A DNA stretch of 64,000 nt from Puerhibacterium puerhi (GTDB lineage Bacteria; Actinomycetota; Actinomycetes; Actinomycetales; Cellulomonadaceae): assembly GCF_009846865.1 (NCBI RefSeq), contig NZ_WUWN01000011.1, positions 41,322 to 105,321 on the forward strand. Reading direction: 5' to 3'. Numbering within the stretch: position 1 is the stretch's first letter; every line of letters begins with the position of its first letter. Under the pieces are notes generated by a model. It was not told where the DNA came from. It did no database searches and saw only the letters and a program-made list of their open reading frames with translations. Position numbers and translations under genes: made by a program. Positions 18,396 to 27,739 of this stretch are shown piece by piece.

Positions 18396-18401
18396 TAGGG
18401 T
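18396..18401 (+). promoter_or_regulatory. probable -10 box of the pup-prcB-prcA operon
   Basis: TAGGGT lies 64 bp before the pup ATG in the 184-bp dop-pup gap, giving a leader of about 58 nt with GGGAGG before the start codon. The rest of the gap shows no other clear signal. It suggests that pup-prcBA is transcribed separately from the leaderless dop. Confidence 0.5.
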
Positions 18402-18465
18402 GACTTCAGATCGAGGCACGACCGGGGCGCTCGCGGGCGACACCCGGAGCGAATGGGAGGCGACG

Positions 18466-18666
18466 ATGGCCGGCACCGAACGCATCAACCCGCAGCACGA
18501 CGACCGCAGGCCGGACGACGACGGCGACGACGTCCCCGCGCCCGCCGCGCCGGCGGCCTCGGACAGGGACGCCGAGGTCGACGAGCTGCTCGACGAGATC
18601 GACGACGTCCTGGAGTCGAACGCCGAGCAGTTCGTGCGCGGCTTCGTCCAGAAGGGCGGCCAGTGA
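18466..18666 (+). CDS. pup: prokaryotic ubiquitin-like protein Pup
   Basis: A 66-residue, highly acidic, intrinsically disordered protein tag. The C-terminal half ([24 protein letters not shown] in several segments) is the helix-forming region that binds the Arc coiled coil. The protein ends in GGQ, so Gln66 must be deamidated to Glu by Dop before PafA can attach it to lysines. The ATG at 18466 is preceded by GGGAGG at good spacing; an in-frame GTG-free extension to 18400 adds non-conserved residues. The stop codon overlaps the prcB start (GTGA), coupling tag and protease synthesis. Confidence 0.97.
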   Translation: MAGTERINPQHDDRRPDDDGDDVPAPAAPAASDRDAEVDELLDEIDDVLESNAEQFVRGFVQKGGQ

Positions 18667-19529
18667 ATCCGGCGAACCCCGCGCAGGCCTCCGGGCGGCT
18701 GCCGGACGCGTTCCTGCGTCCGGGGTCGTCGTCGTTCGTCGACTTCGTGGCCGAGCACGTGCCCGACCTGCTGCCCGGGCGGCGCCTGGTGGCGCAGGGC
18801 GCGGGCGGGGCCGGGGCCGGCGGGGTCGCGCCGCACGCCACGACCATCGTGGCGCTGACCTTCGGCGCGCCCGGCGCGGGTCCCACCGGCGTCGTGATGG
18901 CGGGCGACCGCCGCGCCACGATGGGCAACATGATCGCCAGCCGGGAGATCGAGAAGGTCTTCCCGGCGGACGAGTACTCCGCGGTGGGCATCGCCGGGTC
19001 GGCGGGCATCGCCGTCGAGCTCGTGCGCCTGTTCCAGCTGGAGCTCGAGCACTACGAGAAGATCGAGGGCTCGCTGCTGTCGCTCGACGGCAAGGCCAAC
19101 CGCCTGTCGACGATGCTGCGCAGCAACCTGCCGCTCGCGCTGCAGGGCCTGGCCGTGGTGCCGCTGTTCGCGGGCTACGACCTCGACCGCGGGACCGGGC
19201 GGATCTTCAGCTACGACGTGACCGGCGGGCGCTACGAGGAGCACGACCACCACTCGGTGGGCTCCGGCTCGGTGTTCGCCCGCGGGTCGCTGAAGAAGCT
19301 GTGGCGGCCCGGACTGGACGGCGACGCCGCCGTGCGGGTGGCGGTCGAGGCCCTGTACGACGCGGCGGACGACGACAGCGCCACGGGCGGCCCCGACGCG
19401 GTGCGCCGGATCTGGCCGGTCGTCGCGACCGTCAGCGCCGAGGGGTACCGCCGCGTCGCGGACGCGCGGCTGGAGGAGATCGCCGACGCCATCGTCGCCG
19501 AGCGCCGAGCAGGAGGTGCGCGCGCATGA
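18663..19529 (+). CDS. prcB: 20S proteasome beta subunit precursor
   Basis: The catalytic beta subunit, 288 residues with a propeptide of about 59 residues. Autocleavage is expected in [10 protein letters not shown], exposing Thr60 as the N-terminal nucleophile. Other active-site landmarks are the downstream [13 protein letters not shown] (Asp and Arg near the site) and a Lys in EIEKVFP. The GTG start overlaps the pup stop and the gene's own stop overlaps the prcA start (ATGA), so pup, prcB and prcA are translationally coupled. The propeptide is Gly/Ala-rich just before the cleavage site. Confidence 0.96.
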   Translation: MNPANPAQASGRLPDAFLRPGSSSFVDFVAEHVPDLLPGRRLVAQGAGGAGAGGVAPHATTIVALTFGAPGAGPTGVVMAGDRRATMGNMIASREIEKVFPADEYSAVGIAGSAGIAVELVRLFQLELEHYEKIEGSLLSLDGKANRLSTMLRSNLPLALQGLAVVPLFAGYDLDRGTGRIFSYDVTGGRYEEHDHHSVGSGSVFARGSLKKLWRPGLDGDAAVRVAVEALYDAADDDSATGGPDAVRRIWPVVATVSAEGYRRVADARLEEIADAIVAERRAGGARA

Positions 19530-20305
19530 CCATGCCGTTCTACGTCTCGCCCGAGCAGCTGATGAAGGACCGGGCGGACTTCGCCCGCAAGGGCATCGCC
19601 CGCGGCCGGTCCGTCGTCGTGCTCGCCTACGACGACGGCATCCTCTTCGCCACCGAGAACCCCTCGCGCGCGCTGCACAAGATCTCGGAGATCTACGACC
19701 GCATCGCCTTCGCGGCGGTGGGCAAGTACAACGAGTTCGAGAACCTGCGCGTGGCCGGCGTGCGGTACGCCGACCTGCGCGGCTACAGCTACGACCGCGC
19801 CGACGTGACCGCGCGGGGCCTGGCCAACGCGTACGCCCAGACGCTGGGCACGGTGTTCACCACCGAGTCCAAGCCGCTCGAGGTCGAGCTGGTCGTGGCC
19901 GAGGTGGGCGCGACGCCGGCGGAGGACCAGGTCTACCGGCTGAGCTACGACGGGTCGGTGGCCGACGAGCACGGGTACGTCGTCATGGGCGGGCAGGCCG
20001 AGCAGCTCGGCTCGCGCGTGGCCGACGCGTGGCGCGCCGGCCTGTCGCTGGCCGAGGTGCTGCGCCTGGCGGTGCGGACGCTCGGCGCGGTGGGCGTCGA
20101 CGGCCAGGTGCTGGCCGCCGGGTCCGAGCGCGAGCTGACGCCCAACCAGCTCGAGGTGGCGGTGCTCGACCGCTCGCGCGCGCGGCGCGCGTTCCGGCGC
20201 CTGCAGGGCGCCGCGCTGGCCGACCTGCTCGGGGTCGGGCACGGCACGCAGGACGCCGGGACGACGGGCGCCGCCGGCGGCGACGACGTCCCGGACGAGG
20301 GCTGA
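19526..20305 (+). CDS. prcA: 20S proteasome alpha subunit
   Basis: A 259-residue alpha subunit forming the outer heptameric rings that gate the proteasome and bind the GQYL tails of Arc. The N-terminal gating segment ([20 protein letters not shown]) and the core ([19 protein letters not shown]) are well conserved. The nucleophile Thr is absent, as expected for alpha subunits. The last ~30 residues are variable and acidic. The ATG at 19526 overlaps the prcB stop; an upstream ribosome binding site AGGAGG is present within prcB. Confidence 0.96.
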   Translation: MTMPFYVSPEQLMKDRADFARKGIARGRSVVVLAYDDGILFATENPSRALHKISEIYDRIAFAAVGKYNEFENLRVAGVRYADLRGYSYDRADVTARGLANAYAQTLGTVFTTESKPLEVELVVAEVGATPAEDQVYRLSYDGSVADEHGYVVMGGQAEQLGSRVADAWRAGLSLAEVLRLAVRTLGAVGVDGQVLAAGSERELTPNQLEVAVLDRSRARRAFRRLQGAALADLLGVGHGTQDAGTTGAAGGDDVPDEG

Positions 20306-20341
20306 CAGGCGGCCCGAGGGCACCGACGAGGGAGGCCGGCC

Positions 20342-21703
20342 ATGGAACGCAGGATCTTCGGGCTCGAGACGGAGTACGGCGTCACGTGCGCCGCGCCCGA
20401 CGGGCGTGGTCTGAGCGCGGACGAGGTGGCGCGCTACCTGTTCCGCAAGGTGGTGGCGTGGGGCCGCTCGTCCAACGTGTTCCTGCGCAACGGGTCGCGG
20501 CTGTACCTCGACGTCGGCTCCCACCCGGAGTACGCGACTGCCGAGTGCGACGACGTGCGCCAGCTGGTCACGTACGACAAGGGTGGCGAGCGCATCCTCG
20601 AGGGCCTGGTGGCGGACGCCCAGCAGCGGCTCGCCCACGAGGGCCTGCCGGGCACCGTGCACCTGTTCAAGAACAACACGGACTCCGCGGGCAACTCCTA
20701 CGGCTGCCACGAGAACTACCTCGTGCGCCGCCAGGGCGACTTCGCCCGCCTCAGCGAGATCCTCGTGCCGTTCCTCATCACCCGGCAGGTGCTCGTGGGC
20801 GCCGGCAAGGTGCTCGCCACCCCGCGCGGGGCGGTCTACTGCCTGTCGCAGCGGGCCGACCACATCTGGGAGGCCGTGTCCTCGGCGACCACGCGCTCGC
20901 GCCCGATCATCAACACGCGCGACGAGCCGCACGCCGACGCCGAGTCCTACCGCCGGCTGCACGTGATCGTCGGCGACTCCTCGATGGCCGAGCCGACGAC
21001 GATGCTCAAGGTCGGCGCGACGGACCTGGTGCTGCGGCTCGTCGAGGCCGGCGTGCCGATGCGCGACCTGTCCCTGGAGAACCCGATCCGGGCGATCCGC
21101 GAGATCAGCCACGACCGCACCGGCACGCACCCCGTGCAGCTGGCGGACGGGCGCACCATGTCGGCCGTCGACATCCAGACCGAGTACTTCCTGCGCGCGC
21201 GGGAGTACGTGGACGCCCACCTGGACCCGTCACCGGTGACCAAGCAGGTGCTCGACCTGTGGGAGCGCGGGCTGCGCGCGATCGCCACGGGCGACCTGTC
21301 CCTGGTCGAGCGCGAGCTCGACTGGGTGATCAAGCTGCGGCTCATCGAGCGCTACCGGGCCAAGCACGGCCTCGAGCTCGACGACCCCCGGATCGCGCGG
21401 CTCGACCTGGCCTACCACGACATCTCGCGCACCGAGGGCCTGTACAACATGCTCGCGGCGCGCGGCCTGGTCGACCGGGTCACCACCGACGTCGAGATCT
21501 TCGAGTCGACGGCGGTGCCGCCGCCCACCACGCGCGCCAAGCTGCGCGGCGACTTCGTGCGCGCCGCGCAGGAGGCCCGCCGCGACTACACGGTCGACTG
21601 GGTGCACCTGAAGCTCAACGACCAGGCCCAGCGCACCGTGCTGTGCAAGGACCCGTTCCGCAGCGTCGACGAGCGCGTGGACCGGCTCATCGAGAGCATG
21701 TGA
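20342..21703 (+). CDS. pafA: Pup--protein ligase PafA
   Basis: PafA uses ATP to activate the C-terminal Glu of deamidated Pup and forms an isopeptide bond with substrate lysines. The 453-residue protein is homologous to Dop but lacks the Dop loop. FGLETEYGV (residues 6-14) has the metal-binding glutamates, and [17 protein letters not shown] has the catalytic Asp57. [18 protein letters not shown] is the conserved nucleotide-site block. The ATG at 20342 has GGGAGG upstream. Only 36 bp separate it from prcA, and its stop overlaps the FKBP gene start. Confidence 0.97.
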   Translation: MERRIFGLETEYGVTCAAPDGRGLSADEVARYLFRKVVAWGRSSNVFLRNGSRLYLDVGSHPEYATAECDDVRQLVTYDKGGERILEGLVADAQQRLAHEGLPGTVHLFKNNTDSAGNSYGCHENYLVRRQGDFARLSEILVPFLITRQVLVGAGKVLATPRGAVYCLSQRADHIWEAVSSATTRSRPIINTRDEPHADAESYRRLHVIVGDSSMAEPTTMLKVGATDLVLRLVEAGVPMRDLSLENPIRAIREISHDRTGTHPVQLADGRTMSAVDIQTEYFLRAREYVDAHLDPSPVTKQVLDLWERGLRAIATGDLSLVERELDWVIKLRLIERYRAKHGLELDDPRIARLDLAYHDISRTEGLYNMLAARGLVDRVTTDVEIFESTAVPPPTTRAKLRGDFVRAAQEARRDYTVDWVHLKLNDQAQRTVLCKDPFRSVDERVDRLIESM

Positions 21704-22713
21704 CACTCGTCGGCGTGCCCGGCCCCGCTCGTCGCTCTGCGTCCCACCGCCAGTCCCACCGCCAGTCCCACCGCCAGTCCCAGCCCCGGTCCCGCCGCCG
21801 GCTCCTCGCCCTGCTCCTCGCCCCGCTGCTCGCGCTGCTGACGGCCTGCGGCCCCGGCGGCGACGCCGACCCGGCCGCCTCCGCCTCGGCCGCCGCCGTG
21901 CAGGTCACGGGCCAGGAGGGCGAGCCGCCGCAGGTCGAGCTCGACGGGCCCGTGCGGGTCACCGCGCCGGAGACCCGCACCGTCTGGCCGGGCACGGGCG
22001 CGGCGCTCGAGGAGGGCGGACCGGTGCTGCTGCACCTGTACGCCCAGGACGGGCGCGACGGCTCCGTGCTGAAGAACACCTACCGGGACGCCCCCGAGTG
22101 GCGCACCATGAGCGTCGAGTCGCTGGGCGCCAACCTCCACGAGGCCCTCGCGGGCGCCCGCGTCGGGGCGCGGTTGCTCCACCTCGAGCAGGACGAGGGC
22201 GTGCCGGTGGTGCTCGTGGTCGACGTGCTGCCCACCCGCGCCGACGGCGACCCCGTCGAGCCGGCCGAGGGGCTGCCCGCCGTGGAGACCGACGACGACG
22301 GCGCCCCGACCGTCACGGTGCCGCAGGACGCCACCCCGCCCGACGACCTCGTCGTGCAGCCGCTCGTGCGCGGCACGGGCCCGCAGGTCGAGGTCGGCCA
22401 GGTGGTCACCGTCCGGTTCACCGGCGTGCGCTGGGGCGACGGGACGGTGTTCGACACCACCTGGAGCGAGGGCGAGCCCCCCCAGTCCGCCACGATCGGC
22501 GTCGGCCAGGTGATCGAGGGCTGGGACCAGGGGCTGCTCGAGCAGACGGTCGGCTCGCGGGTGATGCTCGTGGTGCCCCCGTCGCTCGGCTACGGTGGGA
22601 CCGCCAGCGAGCTCGCGGACGAGACCCTCGTGTACGTCGTGGACATCCTCGACGCGCACCAGCAGGTCACCGCGGAGCAGCAGCAACCGTCCGCGTCGCC
22701 CACCGAAGGGTAG
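21700..22713 (+). CDS. FKBP-type peptidyl-prolyl isomerase lipoprotein
   Basis: A 337-residue secreted, probably lipid-anchored protein. After an Arg/His/Gln-rich n-region (three SHRQ repeats) comes a hydrophobic segment and a lipobox LLTAC, so the mature protein would start at the Cys near residue 47. The C-terminal ~110 residues are a clear FKBP domain ([30 protein letters not shown]). The preceding ~150 residues look like a second, degenerate FKBP domain. The GTG at 21700 overlaps the pafA stop (GTGA); GTG at 21715 is an alternative that would shorten the long n-region. An FKBP gene next to pafA is also seen in Streptomyces. It probably helps fold extracytoplasmic proteins. Confidence 0.9.
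   Translation: MTLVGVPGPARRSASHRQSHRQSHRQSQPRSRRRLLALLLAPLLALLTACGPGGDADPAASASAAAVQVTGQEGEPPQVELDGPVRVTAPETRTVWPGTGAALEEGGPVLLHLYAQDGRDGSVLKNTYRDAPEWRTMSVESLGANLHEALAGARVGARLLHLEQDEGVPVVLVVDVLPTRADGDPVEPAEGLPAVETDDDGAPTVTVPQDATPPDDLVVQPLVRGTGPQVEVGQVVTVRFTGVRWGDGTVFDTTWSEGEPPQSATIGVGQVIEGWDQGLLEQTVGSRVMLVVPPSLGYGGTASELADETLVYVVDILDAHQQVTAEQQQPSASPTEG
21741..21800. repeat. 12-bp tandem repeat inside the FKBP signal region
   Basis: GTCCCACCGCCA is repeated perfectly three times (21741-21776) and then degenerates over two more units. It encodes the SHRQ repeats ahead of the hydrophobic part of the signal peptide. Being a multiple of three, copy-number change would keep the frame. Confidence 0.8.
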
Positions 22714-22721
22714 TCATCAGC

Positions 22722-23492
22722 ATGTCCGTCGCCGTCCGGGTGATCCCGTGCCTCGACGTCGACGCCGGCCGCGTCGTCAAGGGCGTCAACTTCGCGAACC
22801 TGCGCGACGCCGGCGACCCGGTCGAGCTCGCCGCGCGCTACGACGCCGAGGGCGCCGACGAGGTCACGTTCCTCGACGTGTCCGCCTCCTCCGGCGGGCG
22901 CGAGACCATGGTCGACGTCGTGCGCCGCACCGCCGAGCAGGTGTTCGTGCCGCTGACCGTCGGCGGCGGGGTGCGCAGCACCGACGACGTCGACCGCCTG
23001 CTGCGCGCCGGCGCCGACAAGGTGGGCGTCAACACGGCCGCGATCGCGCGGCCCGAGCTCATCGCCGAGATCGCCGACCGGTTCGGCTCCCAGGTGCTCA
23101 CCCTCAGCGTCGACGCGCGCCGCGTCACCGGCGGCACCGTCACGGAGTCGGGCTTCGAGGTGACCACCCACGGCGGCCGCCGCGGCACCGGCATCGACGC
23201 CGTGGAGTGGGCCGAGCGCGCCGCCCGCCTGGGCGCCGGCGAGATCCTGCTCAACTCGATGGACGCCGACGGCACCACCGCCGGGTTCGACCTGGAGATG
23301 CTCGCCGCCGTGCGCTCGCGGGTGCAGGTGCCGCTGATCGCCTCGGGCGGGGCGGGGGAGCCGGAGCACTTCGTGGCCGCCGCGCAGGCGGGCGCCGACG
23401 CCGTGCTCGCGGCCAGCGTGTTCCACTTCGGCACCCTCACGGTCGGGCAGGTCAAGGACGCGATGCGCGCCGCCGGCGTCGAGGTGCGCTGA
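22722..23492 (+). CDS. hisF: imidazole glycerol phosphate synthase subunit HisF
   Basis: The cyclase subunit of the HisH-HisF complex, which uses ammonia from glutamine to form imidazole glycerol phosphate and AICAR in histidine synthesis. The 256-residue (beta/alpha)8 barrel shows the catalytic Asp in [14 protein letters not shown] (residues 8-21) and the second in LSVDARRV. The phosphate sites are VGGGVRS and [10 protein letters not shown]. The ATG at 22722 is 9 bp after the FKBP stop. hisI, two genes later, continues the pathway; an ABC transporter pair is inserted between them. Confidence 0.97.
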   Translation: MSVAVRVIPCLDVDAGRVVKGVNFANLRDAGDPVELAARYDAEGADEVTFLDVSASSGGRETMVDVVRRTAEQVFVPLTVGGGVRSTDDVDRLLRAGADKVGVNTAAIARPELIAEIADRFGSQVLTLSVDARRVTGGTVTESGFEVTTHGGRRGTGIDAVEWAERAARLGAGEILLNSMDADGTTAGFDLEMLAAVRSRVQVPLIASGGAGEPEHFVAAAQAGADAVLAASVFHFGTLTVGQVKDAMRAAGVEVR

Positions 23493-23494
23493 GC

Positions 23495-25459
23495 GTGGCC
23501 CGAGCCGGCCTGGCGGACCTGCCGGGCGAGCCCGCCCGCCCCGTCGCGCTGACGGGCTCGCGGCTGCGCCGCTCGCTGCAGCTCGTCGGCCGCGGCATCG
23601 CCGCCGACCCCTGGGTCTACGTCCTGGCCATCGGCTTCTCGTCGCTGTTCGGCGCCGCCACGGTGGCCGTCTCGCGCGCCGTCGGGTGGGCCACGGACGC
23701 GGTCGTCGTCCCGGCGATCGCCGGCGACGCCGCCGCCCGCGGGCGGATCTGGCAGGCCGGGCTCGTGCTGGCCGCCGTGGCGCTCACCCTGGCCGTCAGC
23801 GTGTGGGGCCGGCGGGTGTGGGCGGGCTGGGGCTACGTCGACGTCGGCGCGCTGCACCGGCGCCGGCTGGCCGCCGCCTACCTGCGCCTGCCCATGTCGT
23901 GGCACCGGGCGCACCCGGCCGGCCAGCTGCTCGCCCACGCGAGCTCCGACGTCGAGGCCGCCACCGGCGTGTTCAACTCCGTGCCCTTCGCCCTGGGCGT
24001 CGTGGTGATGATCGTCGTGGCCACCGTGATGCTGCTGGCCGTCGACCCGTGGCTGGCCGCCGCGGCGCTCGTCGTGATCCCGCTGACCGTCGTGGCGAAC
24101 ATCGTGTTCCAGCGGTACATGACGCCCGCCGTCACCCGCGCCCAGCAGCTGCGCGGCGAGGTCGCCGACGTCGCCCACGAGAGCTTCGAGGCGGCGCTGC
24201 TGGTCAAGTCCCTCGGCACCGCCGACCGCGAGGAGGAGCGCTTCGCGGCGCGCACCGACGAGCTGCGCGCCGCCAACGTGCGGGCGGGGAGCGTGCGGGC
24301 GGTGTTCGACCCGGTCATCGACACGCTGCCGAACCTCGGCACGCTGCTCGTGCTCGGCGTCGGCGTGTGGCGCGCCGGCGCCGGCGCGGTGGACGCCGGC
24401 GACGTCGTCACCGCCGGCTACCTGCTCACCGTCATGGCGGTGCCGGTGCGCGCCTTCGGCTGGGTGCTCGGCGAGCTGCCGCGCGGCCTCGTGGGCTACG
24501 AGCGCATCGCCCGCGTCGTCGACCACCGCGGCGCGCTGCGCCCCGGCGACGCCGCGCTGCCGCGCCGCGCCGGCGGCCTGGCCGTGCGGCTCGAGGCCGT
24601 CGGCGTCGACGTGCCCGGCCCGGCCGGGCGCACCACCACGCTGCTCGACGGCGTCGACCTGGACGTCGCGCCGGGCAGCACCGTCGCCGTCGTCGGCCCC
24701 ACGGGCGCCGGCAAGACGACGCTGGTCTCGCTGCTGTCGCGCCTGTCCGACCCGACGCGCGGGCGCGTGCTGCTCGACGGCACGGACGTGCGCACGCTGG
24801 CCGCCGGCGAGATCCCGGCGCAGGTGGCGCTCGTGACCCAGCAGACGTTCGTCTTCGAGGACACCGTGCGCGGCAACGTCACGCTGGCCGACCCGGGCGA
24901 GCCCGCGCCGTCCGACGACGAGGTGTGGGCGGCGCTGCGGCTCGCGCGGCTCGACGAGGTCGTCCGCGGGCTGCCGGGCGGCCTGGACGCGCCGCTGGGC
25001 GAGCGCGGCGCCAACCTCTCCGGCGGCCAGCGCCAGCGCCTCGCCGTGGCCCGCGCCCTCGTGCGCCGCCCGCGCCTGCTCGTGCTGGACGACGCCACGT
25101 CGGCCGTCGACCCGCGCGTCGAGCAGCAGATCCTCGCCGGCCTCGCCGAGGCCGGCGCCTCCGGCGAGGCGCCCACCGTCGTCATGGTCGCCTACCGGAT
25201 GTCGTCGGTCGCGCTCGCCGACGCCGTCGTGCACCTCGACGGCGGCCGCGTGGTCGACACCGGCACGCACGCCGAGCTGCTCGCGCGCGACCCGGGCTAC
25301 CGCGCGATCGCGACGGCGTACGAGGCCGAGGCCGCCCGCCGGGCGCGGGAGGTCGCCGACGCGGCCGACGCCGAGGCCCTCGGGTCCCTGGCGGCGCAGG
25401 AGACCGACGCGGCCGCGGAGGCCGTCCGCACCGACGAGGCCGCCGAGGAGGTCCGATGA
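23495..25459 (+). CDS. ABC exporter half-transporter, degenerate-site NBD subunit
   Basis: A 654-residue type IV ABC exporter half-transporter: six membrane segments (about residues 40-330), then a nucleotide-binding domain. Walker A GPTGAGKT is at 401-408 and the signature is a canonical LSGGQ at 508-512. The residue after the Walker B Asp is Asp533 instead of the catalytic Glu (LLVLDDATS), and the switch His is Tyr567 (VAYRMSS). The last ~60 residues are an Ala/Glu-rich tail. The GTG at 23495 follows hisF by 2 bp, and the stop overlaps the next ABC gene in ATGA. It most likely pairs with that gene's product as a heterodimer. Substrate unknown. Confidence 0.93.
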   Translation: MARAGLADLPGEPARPVALTGSRLRRSLQLVGRGIAADPWVYVLAIGFSSLFGAATVAVSRAVGWATDAVVVPAIAGDAAARGRIWQAGLVLAAVALTLAVSVWGRRVWAGWGYVDVGALHRRRLAAAYLRLPMSWHRAHPAGQLLAHASSDVEAATGVFNSVPFALGVVVMIVVATVMLLAVDPWLAAAALVVIPLTVVANIVFQRYMTPAVTRAQQLRGEVADVAHESFEAALLVKSLGTADREEERFAARTDELRAANVRAGSVRAVFDPVIDTLPNLGTLLVLGVGVWRAGAGAVDAGDVVTAGYLLTVMAVPVRAFGWVLGELPRGLVGYERIARVVDHRGALRPGDAALPRRAGGLAVRLEAVGVDVPGPAGRTTTLLDGVDLDVAPGSTVAVVGPTGAGKTTLVSLLSRLSDPTRGRVLLDGTDVRTLAAGEIPAQVALVTQQTFVFEDTVRGNVTLADPGEPAPSDDEVWAALRLARLDEVVRGLPGGLDAPLGERGANLSGGQRQRLAVARALVRRPRLLVLDDATSAVDPRVEQQILAGLAEAGASGEAPTVVMVAYRMSSVALADAVVHLDGGRVVDTGTHAELLARDPGYRAIATAYEAEAARRAREVADAADAEALGSLAAQETDAAAEAVRTDEAAEEVR

Positions 25460-27261
25460 GCACGCCCGCGTCGGCGTCGATCGCGTCGGCCAGCACGCTC
25501 GGCGTGCTGGCCACCCTGCGCCGCGGGGTGCAGATCAGCCCGCAGATCGTCCAGGGCATCGGGTGGACGCTGGCGCTCGCCGTGCTCGCGGCGGTGGGGC
25601 GCGTCGTCGTGCCCGTGGCCGTGCAGCGCACGGTCGACGACGGGGTGCTGGCCGCCGGCGGGCCCGACGTCGGGCGCGTGGCCGCGCTGGCGGGGCTGGC
25701 CGCGCTCGCCGTGCTGGGCGCCGCGGTGTGCTCCGCGCTGGTCAACGTGCGCCTCGTCAGCCGCACCGAGGCGGGCCTCGCGGCGCTGCGCGTGCGGGCG
25801 TTCCGGCACGTGCACGACCTGGCCGCGCTCACGCAGGGCACCGAGCGGCGCGGATCGCTCGTCTCGCGGGTCACCAGCGACGTCGACACCATCTCGCTGT
25901 TCGTGCAGTGGGGCGGCATCATGCTGCTCGTCTCCACGCTGCAGCTGCTGGTCGCCAGCGCGCTGATGCTCGTCTACTCGTGGCAGCTCACGCTCGTGGT
26001 GTGGGCCTGCTTCGTGCCGCTGTACCTGATCCTGCGGTTCGCGCAGAAGCACGTGAACGCCGCCTACACGCGGGTGCGCGAGCGGGTCGGCGCGATGCTC
26101 GCCGCCGTCTCCGAGGCCGTGGTCGGCGCGGAGGCGGTGCGGGCCTACGGCGTCGGCGCGCGCACCGGCCGCCGCGTCGGGGCCGCCGTCGAGTCCACCC
26201 GCCGCGCCCAGGGACGCGCCCAGCTCCTCGTGGCGTCGTCGTTCTCGAGCGGCACGCTGGTGTCCAACCTCGCCCTCGCCGCCGTCGTGGTGGTCGGCGC
26301 CCACCTGGGCGTCGGCGGCGCGCTGACCGCCGGGCAGGTGGTGGCGTTCCTCTTCCTCGTCCAGCTGTTCACCGGCCCGGTGCAGATGGCCACCGAGATC
26401 CTCAACGAGCTGCAGAACGCCGTCGCCGGCTGGCGCCGGGTGCTGGCCGTCGTGGAGACCCCGGTCGACGTGGCCGAGGCGCCCGACGCCGTCGCCTCCC
26501 CGCGCGGGCCGGCCCACGTGGAGCTGCGCGGCGTGCGGTTCGGCTACCCCGGCGGCCCGGAGGTGCTGCACGGCGTGGACCTCGTGCTGCCGGCCCGGGC
26601 CAAGGTCGCCGTGGTCGGGCAGACCGGCTCGGGCAAGACGACGATCGCCAAGCTCGTCACCCGCCTCATGGATCCCACCGCCGGGCAGGTGCTGCTCGAC
26701 GGCGTGGACCTGCGCCGGGTCACCCTCGCCTCGCTGCGCGAGCGGGTGGTGCTCGTGCCGCAGGAGGGGTTCCTCTTCGACGGCACGGTCGCCGACAACG
26801 CCGCCTACGGCCTGCGCGAGGCCGGCCTGCCCGCCGAGGCCGTGCGCGCGCGGGTGAGCGACGCGTTCGCCGCGCTCGGCCTGACCGACTGGCTCGCCGA
26901 CCTGCCGGCCGGGCTCGACACGCCCGTCGGGCAGCGCGGCGAGGCCCTCAGCGCGGGGGAGCGGCAGCTCGTCGCCATCGCGCGCGCCTACCTCGCCGCG
27001 CCGGACCTGCTCGTGCTCGACGAGGCCACGTCCGCCGTCGACCCGGCCACCGAGGTCCGCATCGCCCGCGCCCTCGACTCGCTGACCACCGGCCGCACGA
27101 CCATCACCATCGCCCACCGCCTCTCGACGGCCGAGGCCAGCGACCTCGTCGTCGTGGTCGACGCCGGGCACGTCGTCGAGGTCGGCCCGCACGCCGAGCT
27201 GGCGGCCGCCGGCGGGGTCTACGCCCGCATGCACGCGAGCTGGGTGGCGCAGACCCGCTGA
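25456..27261 (+). CDS. ABC exporter half-transporter, catalytic NBD subunit
   Basis: A 601-residue half-transporter with six membrane segments (about residues 30-310) and an NBD. Walker A GQTGSGKT is at 388-395, Walker B ends in canonical D522-E523 (LLVLDEATS), and the switch is IAHRLST with His554. The signature, however, is LSAGE (498-502) rather than LSGGQ. Together with the previous subunit this gives one intact and one degenerate composite ATP site, the pattern of asymmetric heterodimeric exporters such as BmrC/BmrD and TM287/288. The ATG overlaps the previous stop. Located between hisF and hisI; substrate unknown. Confidence 0.93.
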   Translation: MSTPASASIASASTLGVLATLRRGVQISPQIVQGIGWTLALAVLAAVGRVVVPVAVQRTVDDGVLAAGGPDVGRVAALAGLAALAVLGAAVCSALVNVRLVSRTEAGLAALRVRAFRHVHDLAALTQGTERRGSLVSRVTSDVDTISLFVQWGGIMLLVSTLQLLVASALMLVYSWQLTLVVWACFVPLYLILRFAQKHVNAAYTRVRERVGAMLAAVSEAVVGAEAVRAYGVGARTGRRVGAAVESTRRAQGRAQLLVASSFSSGTLVSNLALAAVVVVGAHLGVGGALTAGQVVAFLFLVQLFTGPVQMATEILNELQNAVAGWRRVLAVVETPVDVAEAPDAVASPRGPAHVELRGVRFGYPGGPEVLHGVDLVLPARAKVAVVGQTGSGKTTIAKLVTRLMDPTAGQVLLDGVDLRRVTLASLRERVVLVPQEGFLFDGTVADNAAYGLREAGLPAEAVRARVSDAFAALGLTDWLADLPAGLDTPVGQRGEALSAGERQLVAIARAYLAAPDLLVLDEATSAVDPATEVRIARALDSLTTGRTTITIAHRLSTAEASDLVVVVDAGHVVEVGPHAELAAAGGVYARMHASWVAQTR

Positions 27262-27358
27262 CCGGCCCCTGCCGATCCCGCCCGCCGCTGCCGGTCCCGC
27301 CGGGTGCGGTGCGTGGCGCGCGGGGTCGGCACGGGGCCTGGCGTGGGAGGATGGCAGG

Positions 27359-27739
27359 GTGCCTGACACCGCCCTCGACCCGCAGATCGCCGCCCGCCTC
27401 AAGCGTGACGAGCACGGCCTCGTGGCCGCGATCGTGCAGCAGCACGACACCCGTGAGGTCCTCATGCTCGGCTGGATGGACGACGAGGCCCTCCGCCGCA
27501 CGCTGACCACCGGCCGCGTGACCTTCTGGTCGCGCTCGCGGCAGGAGTACTGGCGCAAGGGCGACACCTCCGGGCACGTGCAGTGGGTCAAGGGCGTGTC
27601 CATCGACTGCGACGGCGACGCGCTGCTCGTCGAGGTCGACCAGGTGGGCGCCGCGTGCCACACCGGCGCGCGCACGTGCTTCCTGGCCGGCGGCGAGCTG
27701 CCCGCCGTGGTCGGCGAGCCCGCGGAGGTGGAGGCGTGA
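27359..27739 (+). CDS. hisI: phosphoribosyl-AMP cyclohydrolase HisI
   Basis: Catalyses hydrolytic ring opening of phosphoribosyl-AMP, the third step of histidine synthesis. The 126-residue protein is the stand-alone form, without the HisE pyrophosphatase domain. Landmarks are [27 protein letters not shown], the Mg site DCDGDALLV and zinc-ligand cysteines in [11 protein letters not shown]. The GTG at 27359 lies 6 nt after GAGGAT (a weak -10-like box), so a leaderless start is possible. The stop overlaps the trpE GTG (GTGA). Confidence 0.97.
   Translation: MPDTALDPQIAARLKRDEHGLVAAIVQQHDTREVLMLGWMDDEALRRTLTTGRVTFWSRSRQEYWRKGDTSGHVQWVKGVSIDCDGDALLVEVDQVGAACHTGARTCFLAGGELPAVVGEPAEVEA

Noticed and set aside
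18400..18465. N-terminal extension of Pup by 22 residues
   Set aside because: The extension overlaps the promoter region and no Pup has it; ATG 18466 has a good ribosome binding site.
23495..27261. Tandem ABC genes as a mycobacterial-type IrtAB siderophore importer
   Set aside because: There is no siderophore-interaction domain and no iron-related neighbour; only the half-transporter pairing is shared.
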